The notes: generated from the letters alone by a model not told the origin. A stretch of DNA of 64,000 nt from Tillus elongatus (GCA_964006375.1 OZ023262.1:56799009-56863008), one strand, 5' to 3'; positions 1 to 15,460 are shown, counted from the first letter of the stretch. Program-made: numbers and translations.

Positions 1-3125
<3,125 letters not shown>

Positions 3126-3215
<90 letters not shown>

Positions 3216-3234
3216 TGTGTGTGTGTGTGTGTGT
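3126..3234. repeat. (TA)n then (GT)n microsatellite
   Basis: TA repeats run to 3213 and pass into about ten GT units at 3215-3234. It abuts the right end of mariner-like element A. Confidence 0.97.
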
Positions 3235-3910
3235 TTGGAAAGATTTTCGCGGTATGTAAATACCGTACAGAGTGTTCACGAAAATATAAGGATATTTTGT
3301 ATGGTCTAACTAATAAACGATAAATAATAATTAATTTTATCAATACACGTACTAATAAGCATTTTAAGGGATAACATGTACCCAAACATCTGCTTTTATA
3401 ATCATTAATTTTGCGTAGGCGGTACACTATTACATAACGGTGAGAGCAAGCTAAACGTAGAAAGTAAAAGAAAAAGACATAGACAGTAGAGTGCATTACT
3501 TGGAATCTAGGTGTCATGCCTATTAAATTTATTCATTAATAAATACGTGTTATATGCGGCAAATAACCTATCATTCATAGGCATAGCTGGTACTTTCATG
3601 AAGCTGGATTTTTATGCGCTTGTGCCATTTTCAGAGTCGAGCGTTCACAAATAGAAAGGTGGAACAACTCGTTTATGACGAATAAATGAACAGAATTCTA
3701 ATGAGGTTCGAGGTAAATATGCAGACATGCATCTGAATATGGATGCGTGTGTAATAAAAGGAGACGTGATAAATAACGTCTTTACCTAGACTCTAGACTG
3801 GGGCCTTTGGTTATGTTTTGTTGGATATTATGATGACGACGTTAATGGTGATGATCACCATAATGTTCTATAAATACGTCTGCTTAATTTATTATGTGAT
3901 GTTAAAAAAG
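3235..3910. other. Unassigned DNA
   Basis: No protein similarity recognised on either strand. It contains a short hairpin-like stretch around 3250-3270 (GGTATGTAAATACC) and otherwise unique-looking sequence. Confidence 0.4.
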
Positions 3911-4228
3911 TCAGGACGCAGCAAGTGCGTAATGGTAGTCAATTTGCATAAAAATGTTTTTAATAGCAAATATGTCTTTTTTTAAGAAAGCAGGTACCAA
4001 ATTTGGTTACCAGTATAACCTATAGTAGAAACAATGTACCAAATTTCATCAAAACTACTTTATTGTCTGAACATGCACAAAAATTTTCCGAAAAGAAATT
4101 TAAAATGTTCGCGAAAAAACTGGTTTCCTGGCCAACCTACCTTAGGTTAATAGCAAATTGACGTATTGAATTTAAAAGCATTTAATAAAAGTTCGCTACC
4201 ATAAGGCACTTGCGCTTCCTGAATTTTT
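3911..4228 (+). repeat. Family X, 5' module (MITE-like)
   Basis: A ~310-bp unit bounded by inverted arms. The left arm contains GGACGCAGCAAGTGCG and TTTGCATA; the right arm is the complement, TTCGCTACCATAAGGCACTTG. The interior shares 'ggttaccagtataacctat' and 'gaaacaatgtacc' with copies at 27.9, 29.5, 37.8, 39.2 and 50.4 kb. Non-coding. Confidence 0.85.
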
Positions 4229-4249
4229 TGCAGATTTTAGATAACTTTT

Positions 4250-4251
<2 letters not shown>

Positions 4252-4330
<79 letters not shown>

Positions 4331-4340
4331 CTATATATAT
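4252..4340. repeat. (TA)n microsatellite
   Basis: TA array, slightly impure at its right end (gtatct). It borders the left end of the PLE composite. Confidence 0.96.
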
Positions 4341-4428
4341 GAGACATACTTGGTTCACGGGTTAAACCGCGTCCAGAATTTATGGAAACTCGACGTTTCG
4401 ACTCTTGTTTTGGAGCCATTTTCAAGAG

Positions 4429-5128
4429 GTAAAGGAAATATGTAAGGACACTCTAAGGCCTCAATCAGCCTACTCCTTAGAGTGATGGACAAAGGTGGGT
4501 AAAGGAAATATGTAAGGACACTCTAAGGCCTCAATCTGCCTACTCCTTAGAGTGGTGGACAAAGGTGGGTAAAGGAAATATGTAAGGATACTCTAAGGCC
4601 TCAATCTGCCTACTCCTTAGAGTGGTGGACAAAGATGGGTAAATGAACTATGTAAGGACACTTTAAGGCCTTAATCTGCCTACTCCTTAGAGTGGTGGAC
4701 AAAGGTGGGTAAAGGAAATATGTAAGGACACTCTAAGGCCTCAATCTGCCTACTCCTTAGAGTGGTGGACAAAGGTGGGTAAAAGAAATATGTAAGGATA
4801 CTCTAAGGCCTCAATCTGCCTACTCCTTAGAGTGGTGGACAAAGGTGGGTAAATGAACTATGTAAGGACACTTTAAGGCCTCAATCTGCCTACTCCTTAG
4901 AGTGGTGGACAAAGGTGGGTAAAGGAAATATGTAAGGATACTCTAAGGCCTCAATCTGCCTACTCCTTAGAGTGGTGGACAAAGGTGGGTAAATGAACTA
5001 TGTAAGGACACTTTAAGGCCTCAATCTGCCTACTCCTTAGAGTGGTGGACAAAGGTAGGTAAAGAAAATATATAAGGACACTCTAAGGCCTCAATCTGCC
5101 TCCTCCTTAGAGCGGTGGATATAGATGG
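4429..5128. repeat. 70-bp tandem repeat, 10 units
   Basis: The units start with gtaaaggaaatatgtaagga and repeat with exact 70-bp spacing (4429, 4499, 4569 and so on to 5059). Each unit contains a perfect 10-bp inverted repeat, CACTCTAAGG ... CCTTAGAGTG, around a ~16-nt loop. Point differences such as aaatgaacta are shared by alternating units, suggesting multi-unit duplication. Confidence 0.97.
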
Positions 5129-5345
5129 GTTGGGTTGTTGTATCTCGATTACGGCGCCTCAATTTGACTACTCCCCAAATCTCTCCGGAGATCGTCTGTG
5201 AGGTATCAGTGTATTCAACTCTAGGCCTCAGAGAGATCTGGCAGTTCGTTGCAAGTCTTGTCTTATATATGTCGTTCCGTCTACCTGCTTCGTTATCAGT
5301 GAAACTAGTGGGGTCACCGTCAATTAAGTGGGGGGCTTTGGTCAC
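5091..5345 (-). pseudogene. Penelope-like element 3' coding fragment
   Basis: The minus-strand reading contains LIDGDPTSFTDNEAGRRNDI and RLATNCQISLRPRVEY, shared with the PLE composites near 34.3 and 54.4 kb, where it lies downstream of a GIY-YIG endonuclease tail. It overlaps the last tandem unit. It has no catalytic motif of its own. The function of this tail is unknown. Confidence 0.55.
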
Positions 5346-5464
5346 GGTATTTAGAGGAGGATTAAGAGGGTCACCGGCATTTGTTGAGGCAGATAATGGT
5401 GCAATAAAATTGTCTGTAGAATTTATTTCTCTTTGTGTGTTGTTAAAGAATATATAATAGATAT

Positions 5465-5571
5465 CCTACTCCTTAGAGTATCTTTACATATTTCCTTTGC
5501 CCACCTTTGTCCACCACTCTAAGGAGTAGGCAGATTGAGGCCTTAGAGTGTCCTTACATATTTCCTTTACC
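5465..5571. repeat. 70-bp repeat units, inverted orientation
   Basis: About 1.6 copies of the same 70-bp unit in reverse complement (tttgtccaccactctaagga), immediately before the inverted right end of PLE composite 1. Confidence 0.93.
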
Positions 5572-5685
5572 TCTTGAAAATGGCTCCAAAACAGAAGCCG
5601 AAACGTCGAGTTTCCATAAATTCTGGACGCGGTTTAACCCGAGAACCAAGTATGTCTTACATTAAAGACCGCGGAAATCTTTCTG

Positions 5686-6309
<624 letters not shown>

Positions 6310-6552
6310 AAGTGCCTATAACTGTTTTTTTCATTTCAAGCTGTAGATCTAAATTTTGGTACATAGTTGACTCTTTATGGTGTTACCAGCCTAACAAATT
6401 TGGTTGCCCTAATTTTGTTATTTCCGAAGATATATAAATTTTCCGAAAGAGAGCACAACATTTTCCGGGAAAAACTGGTCCGATTTTTCTCGCTAACAAA
6501 CCTATCTAACACATTTGCAGAGCGAAGGTGCTCACCAAATTTGATTGATACA

Positions 6553-6933
<381 letters not shown>

Positions 6934-7188
6934 GGCGCATTGAAAACGAAACAGACCGATTTGCGTCCAGCCAATTTTTTTTTAAGAAACTCATGTTTTG
7001 ACATAAAACTCAACTTTGTCACATCAACCCCTTAAGGGTGGTAATAACAGCCCTTATCTTTTAAATGGGGAGCATGGGTCGAATGTTACATCATTTCAAA
7101 GCTCTTTCTTTTCTGAATTCAGCACACTAATTTTTTTGGAAGTTTTATCAACTCGTTTAAAAATTATTCACAGTTGAAGATGCAAAAA

Positions 7189-7296
7189 CGCATTTCACTC
7201 ATTTCTATAAGAAATGTGCTGATAGTCAATGTTTTGTTGGTTTGTAACCAAAAAATTGACTATCAGAACATTTCTCATCGGAATGAGAGAAATGCG
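7189..7296. repeat. Long hairpin upstream of transposase B
   Basis: Arms 7189-7230 and 7255-7296 are inverted copies around a 24-nt loop, just before the transposase start. The better preserved equivalent is at 20805-20912. Confidence 0.8.
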
Positions 7297-7364
7297 GTTT
7301 ATTATATTATTTCAGTTTATCGGTCGGTTTGATACTGATAGTACTATCGAAAATTAATTTCACA

Positions 7365-8992
7365 ATGGTGTACGCTGTAGAAGAAAGAGTTGAAATAATT
7401 ACTCTTTTTTTTCAAAAACGATGACTGTGCCAACCGTACCGCAAATCTGTTTAATGAACGACATCCGAACAGACATATTAACAGAAAATACATTTCGGAG
7501 TTAGTTGCAAAGTTTTGACAAAGTGGTTAAGTAGCCAACAAAAAAACGGGGTCTTGAACGTGAATTTCTGGTTAGAAATGAGACTACTGAGATTGAAGTT
7601 TTAAGACAAATTGTTGCAGACCAAACTCTGAGCACGAGAAAATTGGCCACTGTTTCAAACATCAAAAGAAGAACTATTCAGCGAATATTGAAGCATCATA
7701 CATTTCAACCGTATAAAATTCATCTTGTACAACAACTGAATTAAGATGATTTTGATCGGTGGCTGGAGTTTTGTGAAGTTATGACTGCACGAATAGCTGA
7801 TAACGAGAACTTTCTGTTCAATATCTGTTTTTCAGACGAGTGTACGTTTTTATTAAACTCTACAGTCAATCGTCATAATTGTCGTTATTGGGCAGATAAT
7901 AATCCAAGAAATTTTCACGAAGTCCACACCCAAACTCCACAGAAATTGAATGTTGAATGAGCTTAAATAATTACTCTTTATTTCAAAAACGATGACTGTG
8001 CCAACCGTACCGGAAATTTGTTTAATGAACGACATCCGAACAGACATGTTAACAGAAAATACATTTTGGAGTTAGTTTCAAAGTTTCGCAAAGTGGTTCA
8101 GTAGCCAACAAAAAACGGGATCCTGAACGTGAATTTCCGGTTAGAAATGAGACTACGGAGATTGAAGTTTTAGGACAAATTGCTGCAGACCCAGCGATGA
8201 GTTCGAGAAAATTGGCCACTGTTTCAAACATCAAAGGAAGAACTATTCAGAGAATAATGAAGCATCATAAATTTCACCCGTATAAAATTCATCTTGTGCA
8301 ACAACTGAATGAATATTATTTTGATCGGCGGCTGGAGTTTTGTGAAGTTATGACTGCACGAATAGCTGATAACGGGAACTTTCTGTTTAATATCTCTTTT
8401 TCAGACGAGTGTACGTTTTTATTAAACTCTACAGTCAATCGTCATAATTGTCGTTATTGGGCAGATAATAATCCAAGACATTTGCACGAAGTCCACACCC
8501 AAACACCACAGAAATTGAATGTCTGGACTGGCGTTTTTGGAGACCGTTTAATCGGGCCAATTTTTCTTGATGGCAATTTGAGTGGCGAAACGTATTTGGA
8601 GTTACTAGAAGACATCGTGTACCCTCTACTATCGCTATCAAGAAAATCAATTAGTGTTTCAACAATATGGAGCTCCTCCGCATTTTTCACAACGTATTAG
8701 GGAGTTTTTGAACAGAGAGTTTCCAGAGCAATGGATTGGGCGTAGAGGTGCTATTGAGTGGCCCTCTAGATCACCGGATTTAACTCCTTTAGACTTCTTT
8801 CTATGGGGCTATTTAAAGAGTCGAATTTACGCAACAGAACCGGAGTCTCTGGAAGAATTACGACGACTCATTGTTGAATAATGCCGTCTAATAACTCCAC
8901 AAATGCTCCAGAATGCCAGAACTCGTTTTAAACAAAATTTGTACTTTTGTATGGAAGCTGGTGGTCAACAATTTGAACACTTACTTAACTGA
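7365..8992 (+). pseudogene. Mariner-superfamily transposase B, broken and partly duplicated
   Basis: Starts MVYAVEERVEIITLFF. The helix-turn-helix region reads CANRTANLFNERHPNRH once frameshifts are allowed for. The coding region then reaches CFSDECTFLLN (first catalytic Asp) and TPQKLNV, but at about 7953 it breaks off and restarts from near the N-terminus at 7975 because of a tandem duplication. The second pass gives FSDECTFLLNSTVNRHNC, WTGVFGDRLIGPIF, then FQQYGAPPHF, where the second Asp has become Tyr, and SRSPDLTPLDFFLWGYLKSR with the third Asp. A short deletion removes the segment before FQQ. The end EAGGQQFEHLLN matches copy 2. Inactive. Confidence 0.9.
7393..8522. repeat. Tandem partial duplication inside transposon B
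   Basis: 7393-7952 and 7975-8522 are two diverged copies of the same transposase segment, both running from 'aaataattactct' to 'gaaattgaatgt', separated by 22 bp. Copy 2 of the element (20514-22375) has the segment once. Confidence 0.92.
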
Positions 8993-9373
8993 ATAAACAT
9001 TTTTGAACGTTTGGTTTTGTTTTTAGTTTTTTTTTAACGAAAAATTGACTAATTAGTGCATTTCTTATCCCAATAAATGAAATACGTTCTTGCAACTCAA
9101 ACTGTGAATAATTTTTAAACGAGTTGATAAAACTTAAAAAAAAAAAGTGTGCTGAATTCAGAAAAGAAAGAGCTTTCAAATGATGTAACACTCGACTCGT
9201 GTTCCCTATTTAAAATTTAAGGGTTGTTATCACCACCCTTAAGGGGTTGATGTGACAAAGTTGAGTTTTATGTGAAAACATGTACCCCTCAATATTAAAA
9301 TTGACGTGTTTCAGTGTTTCTTTAAAAAAATATATCTGGACGCAAATCCGTCTGTTTTGTTTTCAATGCGCCA

Positions 9374-9378
<5 letters not shown>

Positions 9379-9451
<73 letters not shown>
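9379..9451. repeat. (TA)n microsatellite
   Basis: About 36 units between the right end of mariner B and the right half of the interrupted family X copy. Confidence 0.97.
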
Positions 9452-9453
<2 letters not shown>

Positions 9454-9576
9454 TACTGGCCCCAGACATGGGTTTTATGGGTCCTAGTTTGCGGTCATTT
9501 GAGGAAATTTTTTTTCAAAATTCAAAACTCGCGATCTTCTCATTAGGGAACTTTTTAAAAGAAAATGCACTAAAAC

Positions 9577-10284
9577 AAAAGAATATTAATTTTGGCCAAA
9601 CTTAGCACGTAAATGGCTTGGATAATTAAAACTTTAGACTAAAAAATGTATTAAAAATATTAGTGTTATTTTTTATGAAAGTTGGTACACCTGTTGCTTT
9701 TACAGAGGGTATAATAATAAACAAAAACAATAATGATACACATCAAATATATGTTATGACGATTACTGGTGACTAGAGTTAGGTAGAGCAATATGAGTTC
9801 TTCTTGATAATTGTGTGATATTCTGGAATATAGTACGCCTCTGATAAAGATTAATAGCCGCAAGGTAAGAATTAGATTATAGTCTGTGTAATTTATCACG
9901 ACGCCTGTGTATATATTTTTAAATTTTATATTAAATTTATTTTCTTTCCGACTGATAATGCCCGGCCACTAACCTCAAAAATTAAACAACTCCAAACAAC
10001 AACAAAAATTATATCTAGACTTATTCAGTGGAATAAGAGTAAAAAAATAATATTTCGAAAAAAAATAAATTCCCCACTGCCTGTAAGAACTATTTAAATC
10101 TGCTCCCGACTTGACGGGTTACAAGAAGGTAAAAATCCCATCTTCATTCGACTGTTAAAGCGAAAATAAAATATTCGCAAATTCAGTTTCTTCAGAATAT
10201 TTCAAAACCATAAGAGGAACGTGGAATTTTTGTGATCTCTATGTTTTGTTGCGCAACTTTTCACCAATTTAACCGACCCCCACC
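9577..10284. other. Unassigned DNA
   Basis: No coding similarity or structured repeat recognised on either strand. Confidence 0.4.
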
Positions 10285-10359
10285 ATCTCTTACGATTTAC
10301 AAGATCCCCATGACAAGTACTCTTGGAGACCCCACATCATCACAACACATTTTAAAAGA

Positions 10360-10400
10360 CCTGACGATCGTTTCACTAACCAAGTTAGCGACATGAGAGG
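10360..10400 (-). ncRNA. Degenerate hammerhead-ribozyme-like motif (PLE end)
   Basis: The minus strand carries stem II GCTAAC-TTG-GTTAGT, then GAAAC and CGATCGTC, matching the motif at 49441. The CUGAUGA core is mutated (reads CTCATGT), so it should not cleave. Confidence 0.6.
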
Positions 10401-10440
10401 ATCAAAAATTCTAATTACTTTAAAAACTAACATCACCTTA

Positions 10441-11165
10441 CAGACAGCCAGGCCTTAAGGCACTAAGTAGCCCACGGGTAAATTCCTGGCTGGTGAGTAA
10501 GTGCCGAGACGAGACGAGCGACCTGGCTGGGCAGAATAAGGTGACCCTCATCTGGGTGCCGGGTCACTCGGGGGTCAAAGGCAATGAAGAAGCTGACAGT
10601 CTCGAGAAGAGAGGGTCAGCAGAATCATTTATGGGACCAAAAGCGGCTCGGGGTGTGACAAAGAGCACTGCCAGGGGAGCCATTAAGTCCTGGGTCAGAA
10701 ACCAACACAAGGTGTACTGGGAAGACTCTCCAGTGCTCAGACATGGGAAGGGAATAATTAACGAACCAACTTCAAAGAGAGCTGTGGAGCTTTTAAATCT
10801 TAGCAGAGGACAGCTTAGAAACACAACAGGTCTCTTGACGGGACACATGGCCGTCAAGAAACACCTGCATAAAATGGTGCGGTTCGAAGGGGACATCGCA
10901 TGCAGACTCTGCGGCGAGGGGGAGGAATCAGCCCAGCACATCTTGTGCGAGTGTAAAGCTCTGGACGGCAAAACACAACTGATCTACGGTCAGTCTAGAC
11001 CGGAGACAGAGCAATATAAAACTTCACCCTACCAATCGCTGTGCAGACTAGTTCAAGGCACAGTGATTTTGGAATGGGTGGAGTAAGACTAAGGGTATGC
11101 ACAATCAACCAAAGGTTGCAGTGATATCGGGGCGGCAGGGCCGCGGACGAGCCCTGAGGGAAAAA
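10441..11165 (+). mobile_element. RNase-H LINE, 5'-truncated, with 10-bp target duplication
   Basis: The target-site duplication CATCACCTTA lies at 10431-10440 and 11166-11175. The insert ends with a short A run after 'gacgagccctgaggga'. It sits in the 3' untranslated region of the PLE; the empty site is visible in the paralogous PLE at about 42345-42355. The insert is 725 bp. Confidence 0.95.
10442..11086 (+). pseudogene. C-terminal part of LINE polyprotein: RNase H and zinc knuckle
   Basis: The open frame enters from the truncated 5' end (LKALSSPRVNSWLVSKCRDE) and contains the end of an RNase H fold, VTLIWVPGHSGVKGNEEAD, with the characteristic His and Asp. It ends with a CRLCGEGEESAQHILCEC metal-binding motif typical of arthropod LINE C-termini. 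There is no in-frame stop over 215 residues, so the insertion is fairly young, but endonuclease and reverse transcriptase are missing. RNase H domains occur in I-group LINEs; clade assignment is uncertain. Confidence 0.88.
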
Positions 11166-11405
11166 CATCACCTTATGTACCGGATCTTAGGTAAAGAGAC
11201 CGAACCGAGAGGGGAAGTAGTCGCAGGCAAATTTTGCAATGTATTGTATTTTTATCGCTGGACGAGGTCTTTGAACTGTCTTTATTAACTTATTTAAAAG
11301 GTGTCCATCTCTAATAATTTTGGGAAGGTCAAAGACAACTAAATTAACATAGTTTCCTTTGGCGGAAATATCTGTATTCTTATGTTATCTCTAGGACGTG
11401 GGAAT

Positions 11406-12410
11406 TTACTTTACAAAGCAATCGATCAGGTGACTCGTGATCGGCGGCGCAATATATATACTCTCAAATGCGTTTAACTGTCCTGGTTGTCTAACATGTT
11501 TTATACATTTTAGATTATCTTCCTTAACGTGATGATTATTATCCCAAATATGTCGGGCGACGGAAGATCTATCTATAGTAACGTAACGTAATTGGGCTAA
11601 GTGTTCTTTGAATATAATTCCAATCAATCTTTTTGTTTGTCGGACGTACTTAAGATTACAATCTTTACAACTTGCTTAATAAATTCCCGACATTATCGTC
11701 GTGCCATCAGTGTTTTTGAGTTACCTAGCAAGTTTTTAAGGTATTTTTTGTCGAAAATGTTAGCTGCAAGTTGACTTAAAAACAAAAATGCAATCTAGCC
11801 TCTCGTGATTCGAGGTTCAAATGGTAAGGAAACAAAGTTTTTTCGGATTTTTCTCTTCTAAACGACGTTGATTCCCTCAACAATTTCTTTGTTTTCTGTT
11901 TGTTGATTAATTTTTCCACAAGACAAGCAGTGTATCCGTTATATTCCGTCACGTTCTTAATATAATTTAATTCTTTGGTATATCTACTTTGGCTTAAAAG
12001 AAAATTAATTAACTGATTTACTAAAAAATTTAGACTGGCCATTTTTTGTGCATACGCATGATGTGAGTGGTTCAGAATGTAGCTTAGAGTAATAGTTGTC
12101 TTTTTATAGACATATGATTCTAAAGTGCCTTTATTCTGGATAACTAATACATCTAGAAAGGGTAATTTATTATTAATTTCTATTTCGTGGGTAAATTTTA
12201 TAAAATCAAATTTATTGTTTAATTTGGCAATAGAATCTTCTATTCTGCAAATGTTTGTGTTAAACACTGCGAAAATAGCATCCTCGTTACGAATCCAGAC
12301 TCTAGAAAAGGTCTGCAATAAATGGCAATAGCGGATTGTCCATTGCCATGCCTTGGGTTTGTTCAAAAAATGCATTGTTGAGTGCTCATCACAGGTTTCA
12401 ATCTTCACTT
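11406..12410 (-). pseudogene. PLE reverse transcriptase/GIY-YIG fragment
   Basis: Minus-strand reading, in pieces: NNAFFEQTQGMAMDNPLLPF (RT), then RNEDAIFAVFNTNICRIEDS, where the YVDD catalytic box has decayed to RNEDAIF. Next come KFTHEIEINNKLPFLDVLVI, the linker TEYNGYTACLVEKLINKQK, and the GIY-YIG region FKEHLAQLRYVTIDRSSVAR followed by HIWDNNHHVKEDN and NAFESIYIAPPITSHL. Frameshifts separate the blocks and the 5' half is missing. In a PLE the RT copies the RNA and the GIY-YIG nuclease nicks the target; neither is intact here. Confidence 0.88.
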
Positions 12411-12412
12411 CG

Positions 12413-13097
12413 TGAAGATTCCCATGCTTCGGCTCGAAAAACTGGCACATGTATATAAATATATAAAACTTAAAACTGACACCGAATATGGCATTAAGGT
12501 GACTTCGCGCTCATTTACAAAAAAAATAATCAAAATACAGATAATTACCACCTCTTCATTGGGGAATTTTTCTAAATGCAGTTTCGGGAGCTTTTGATCT
12601 ACGGTTTGAAAAAAAATTAATTGTTTGGCAGTAACTTTCTGCTTAATATGACTTCAAGCTATAGCTTACATTATTGCAACATCAAGGTAAAAATGATGAT
12701 CGCAAATGTGAAAGTAAATGCAGTGCATTAAGCAAAGCTTATCTGGACTCTTTTCACACGATCTCTGGATCATTTTTAAAAGTAACACAACAGCAACAGC
12801 AAACTCGTGACTCCTCTGAACATTGTTGCGGAAGAGATGTTACAACTGCAATATATTGTTAGCAATAAACCATTAATAAACAGTATGTAAATAGGTAGGA
12901 AGGTCTGATGCTCGCTTTGGCTGTGGCTGGCACGAAAATGATTAAACTTGTCTTCACTGATTTGTTTTTGCAGATAATGGAAGATGTATAGAACCAGATG
13001 GGATATTGGTACTTGAAGAAATATTACTCGTTTATTTATTAACAGTTTATTACGGTAATTTTGAATATTTCTTTAGTAAGCGACTTCAAAAAAATTT
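12413..13097. other. Unassigned DNA
   Basis: No recognised gene. It includes a CAG-rich stretch near 12790-12800 (cagcaacagcaaac) without a credible surrounding frame. Confidence 0.4.
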
Positions 13098-13272
13098 CGG
13101 GACGCAGCAAGTGCGTTATAGTAGCGAATTTTTATAAGAATTGTACATTATAATTATACGGCATATTAGTAAAGTTAATACGTTAAACTTACACAGACCT
13201 TGAAGATTAATTTTAGAGGTCCTAGTACGCGCACATTTGAAGAATTCTTTCGAAATTGTTACCACCGATATT
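13098..13272 (+). repeat. Family X, short copy
   Basis: Starts 'gggacgcagcaagtgcgtta' and 'agtagcgaatttttataaga'. It passes within 100 bp to the 3' signature 'gaggtcctagtacgcgcaca' and 'tttgaagaattctttcg'. The middle modules are deleted. Confidence 0.75.
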
Positions 13273-13930
13273 TATTTTTATTTTCTTCTGATAAATTGTA
13301 CAAGGTACAATACAAATAAGCTTAGGCTTGTGGCTGTATTAAATGTACAATTTTAAAGCATAGTAACTAAAATAATGTTTTCATCGAAAGTAGTGTTTAA
13401 AAACTGTCAGATTTGACAGTATAATTGTAATTTATTCTCACTCCTCACCAATATAGTTCTCTCAGTGGCAAAAAGGTGCAGTTTTGTTAAACTATTATCA
13501 GCTTTCTTGTTCAGCAATTTTCATATTGTCTTGTTAATGAAAAATGTACAAAACGCAATTTTCTACGAAGGTAAAGAACTAAATTTTGCTATGGGTATCT
13601 GTAAACAGTGTAAGTCTGTTTAAAAGAGACTTGTATTACAAATTTGATTAAAGTTATACAGAAGATTTCCAGAAGGAAACTTAATTCATATTTAGAAAAA
13701 TAAAGATTCTGCCAAATTATAAACGTAGCAGTTATTTTTCCTTATTCATCGCTAGTATGATTTCGTTTTGGTCAACCTGATCAAACCGGTTTTTTCAATA
13801 TCAACAATAACAAAATTATAAGTTCACACTCAAAGTAGACAAACTTATTTAGGCGTTTTAAACAAAAATGAGATCTTGTTCAAAACGTATAAAATATGTG
13901 CACTATTGTTTCTCCAAATGTCAAATCCAC
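13273..13930. other. Unassigned DNA
   Basis: AT-rich; no protein or repeat family recognised. Confidence 0.4.
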
Positions 13931-13932
13931 TA

Positions 13933-14839
13933 AAAGCAGTATGGATTTCGTCAGCGCAGACCTCCTTTCCTTTGTCACCCATTCTTGGAACAAGTCTACG
14001 GAACTACACGGTGAATCCCAGATTGTCGCTCTAGACATATCCAAAGCATTCGACCAGGTCTGGCACGCAGCGCTGCTTAATAAACGTCCGACCTATGGCC
14101 TACCAATAACATCCTGTACCTGGACAGCAAATGTGCTCTCCAACCGGAGCCTTTCTGTTGTCATGGATGGCCATTCCTCTAAAATGTATCCAATTAATGC
14201 AGGAGTTTCTCAAGGTTAAGCTTTAGCCCCTGCTTTGTTTCTTCTCCACACCAATGACCTCCTCTCTAGCACATCCAACCCAGTTCACAGTTACGCGGAA
14301 GACAGCACCCTCCACTCAAATATACAATCTTCTAAGCCTGTCTCTTTAGCCCAGTTGGATGAGGATCGCAGACTCAAGGAGGGTTCTGTCTCCGTGGATC
14401 TCCAAAAAAATATTAGACTGGGGAAGTAGAAATCTTGTACAATTTAACCCCATCAAATCTCAGTCTTGCTTTCTTTCTCATAAGAGATACACCAAACTTA
14501 GACCCATCACAATGAACAACCAAGTTATTCAAAGTAATTGCTCAGAGGAGCTTTCTTCCATAGTTCCTCCACCTGCTGCCCCCAACAGATCTACCAGGGA
14601 ACAGAGCGAATGCACCCTTTTACTGTCCAGGTCACCAGACATAGAACATCTTATTATGCCCGCTCTTTTGTCCCGAGGACTTCCAAGTTGTGGAATTCCT
14701 TGACGACACATGTTTTTCCTTCTTCTCCAAACCTCCAAACCTTCAAGTCCAGAATTAACAAGTTGTCTCTTTCCCCCTTGTCGACACCCACGGTACGATA
14801 GTATTTAGGCTGTGAGCCCTCGTGGTGTGTTGTTGAAAT

Positions 14840-14843
<4 letters not shown>
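13933..14843 (+). pseudogene. LINE 'L' fragment: reverse transcriptase and C-terminus
   Basis: A 5'-truncated, internally deleted copy of the LINE that is nearly complete at 57062-60700. Readable blocks are ADLLSFVTHSWNKSTELHGE, ALDISKAFDQVWHAALLN, GVSQG with a stop, ALAPALFLLHTNDLLSST, and HSYAEDSTLHSN, where the YADD catalytic box has become YAED. Then come DLQKNIRLG, NNQVIQSN fused by deletion to CSEELSSIVPPPAAPNRST, and the C-terminal [19 protein letters not shown] ... LSTPTVR. The 3' end 'cgtggtgtgttgttgaaata' runs into (TA)n. Non-LTR retrotransposon, jockey-like organisation; inactive. Confidence 0.88.

Positions 14844-14924
<81 letters not shown>
14844..14924. repeat. (TA)n microsatellite
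   Basis: About 40 units directly following the 3' end of LINE L. Confidence 0.97.
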
Positions 14925-14926
<2 letters not shown>

Positions 14927-15085
14927 TTAACCAAATTTGGTACGTAAATTTACTATATTAAGGGGAAACTATGTACCAAAATTTGTATCTCTATGTTAAA
15001 AGAAAAAAAAGTTATTAAAAAATATTTCGTGCCAGATCATTTCTATGAAAATTCACCACCATAACGCACTTGCAGTGTTCAGACT
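14925..15085 (-). repeat. Family X, 5' part
   Basis: Reverse-complement family X: right boundary 'accataacgcacttgcag', interior 'tatgtaccaaaatttgtatc' and 'tttcgtgccagatcatttct', the same subfamily as 15780-15958. Confidence 0.75.
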
Positions 15086-15460
15086 TTCTTGTATTCTAAA
15101 TATGAATTAAGTTTTCTTTTGGAAAGCTTTTGTAACTTTTATTAAACTTGTAATACAATTTTTTTTAAGATACTTACTGTACCTAGATACCTAAATTTAA
15201 TTTTCTCTTACTTCATAGAAAATTGAGTTGTGGGAATTTGTTTCAAAAGGAGCTAGAACACGAGTTTAAAATATTGTTTTGATAATAGGGAGATACCGTT
15301 GGTAAAACTTTCAAAAAAAATGTTTCAATTGGGCGTGAATCTAATCCAAAGTCTGTTTAGCTTTAAAGTATTAATTTTAGTAATATTGTGTACTAATAGC
15401 ATACAGTTCTTATAAAAATTCGCCCTAGAGCCCTTGCTGCGTCCCGACATTTGTTTTTAT
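15086..15460 (-). repeat. Family X, subfamily C
   Basis: Ends 'cccttgctgcgtcccgacat' at the right. The interior ('tggaaagcttttgtaacttt', 'gtaatacaattttttttaag', 'aatagcatacagttcttat') is shared with 62096-62375. Confidence 0.7.

Larger units (their letters stand above)
10285..12412 (-). mobile_element. Penelope-like element, 5'-truncated, with a nested LINE
   Basis: Minus-strand PLE. The coding remnant lies at 11406-12410, the 3' untranslated region at about 11176-11400, and the terminal repeat with a degenerate hammerhead motif at 10360-10400. The 3' untranslated region is split by a LINE insertion at 10441-11165. The same untranslated sequence (cggatcttaggtaaagagac, ctaataattttgggaaggt) is continuous in the PLE at 42310-42510, proving the order. 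The 5' side is truncated at NNAFFEQTQG and fused to an inverted terminal motif (GTGAAGATTGAAACCTGTGA on the minus strand). Confidence 0.85.

Noticed and set aside
4429..5128. 70-bp array as a CRISPR array
   Set aside because: The units are directly adjacent without variable spacers, the genome is eukaryotic, and the array is tied to a PLE composite.
5091..5457. Plus-strand open frames opposite the PLE tails (for example 5125-5457, 34170-34379)
   Set aside because: They are antisense shadows; the minus-strand reading matches the other PLE copies and has the GIY-YIG context.
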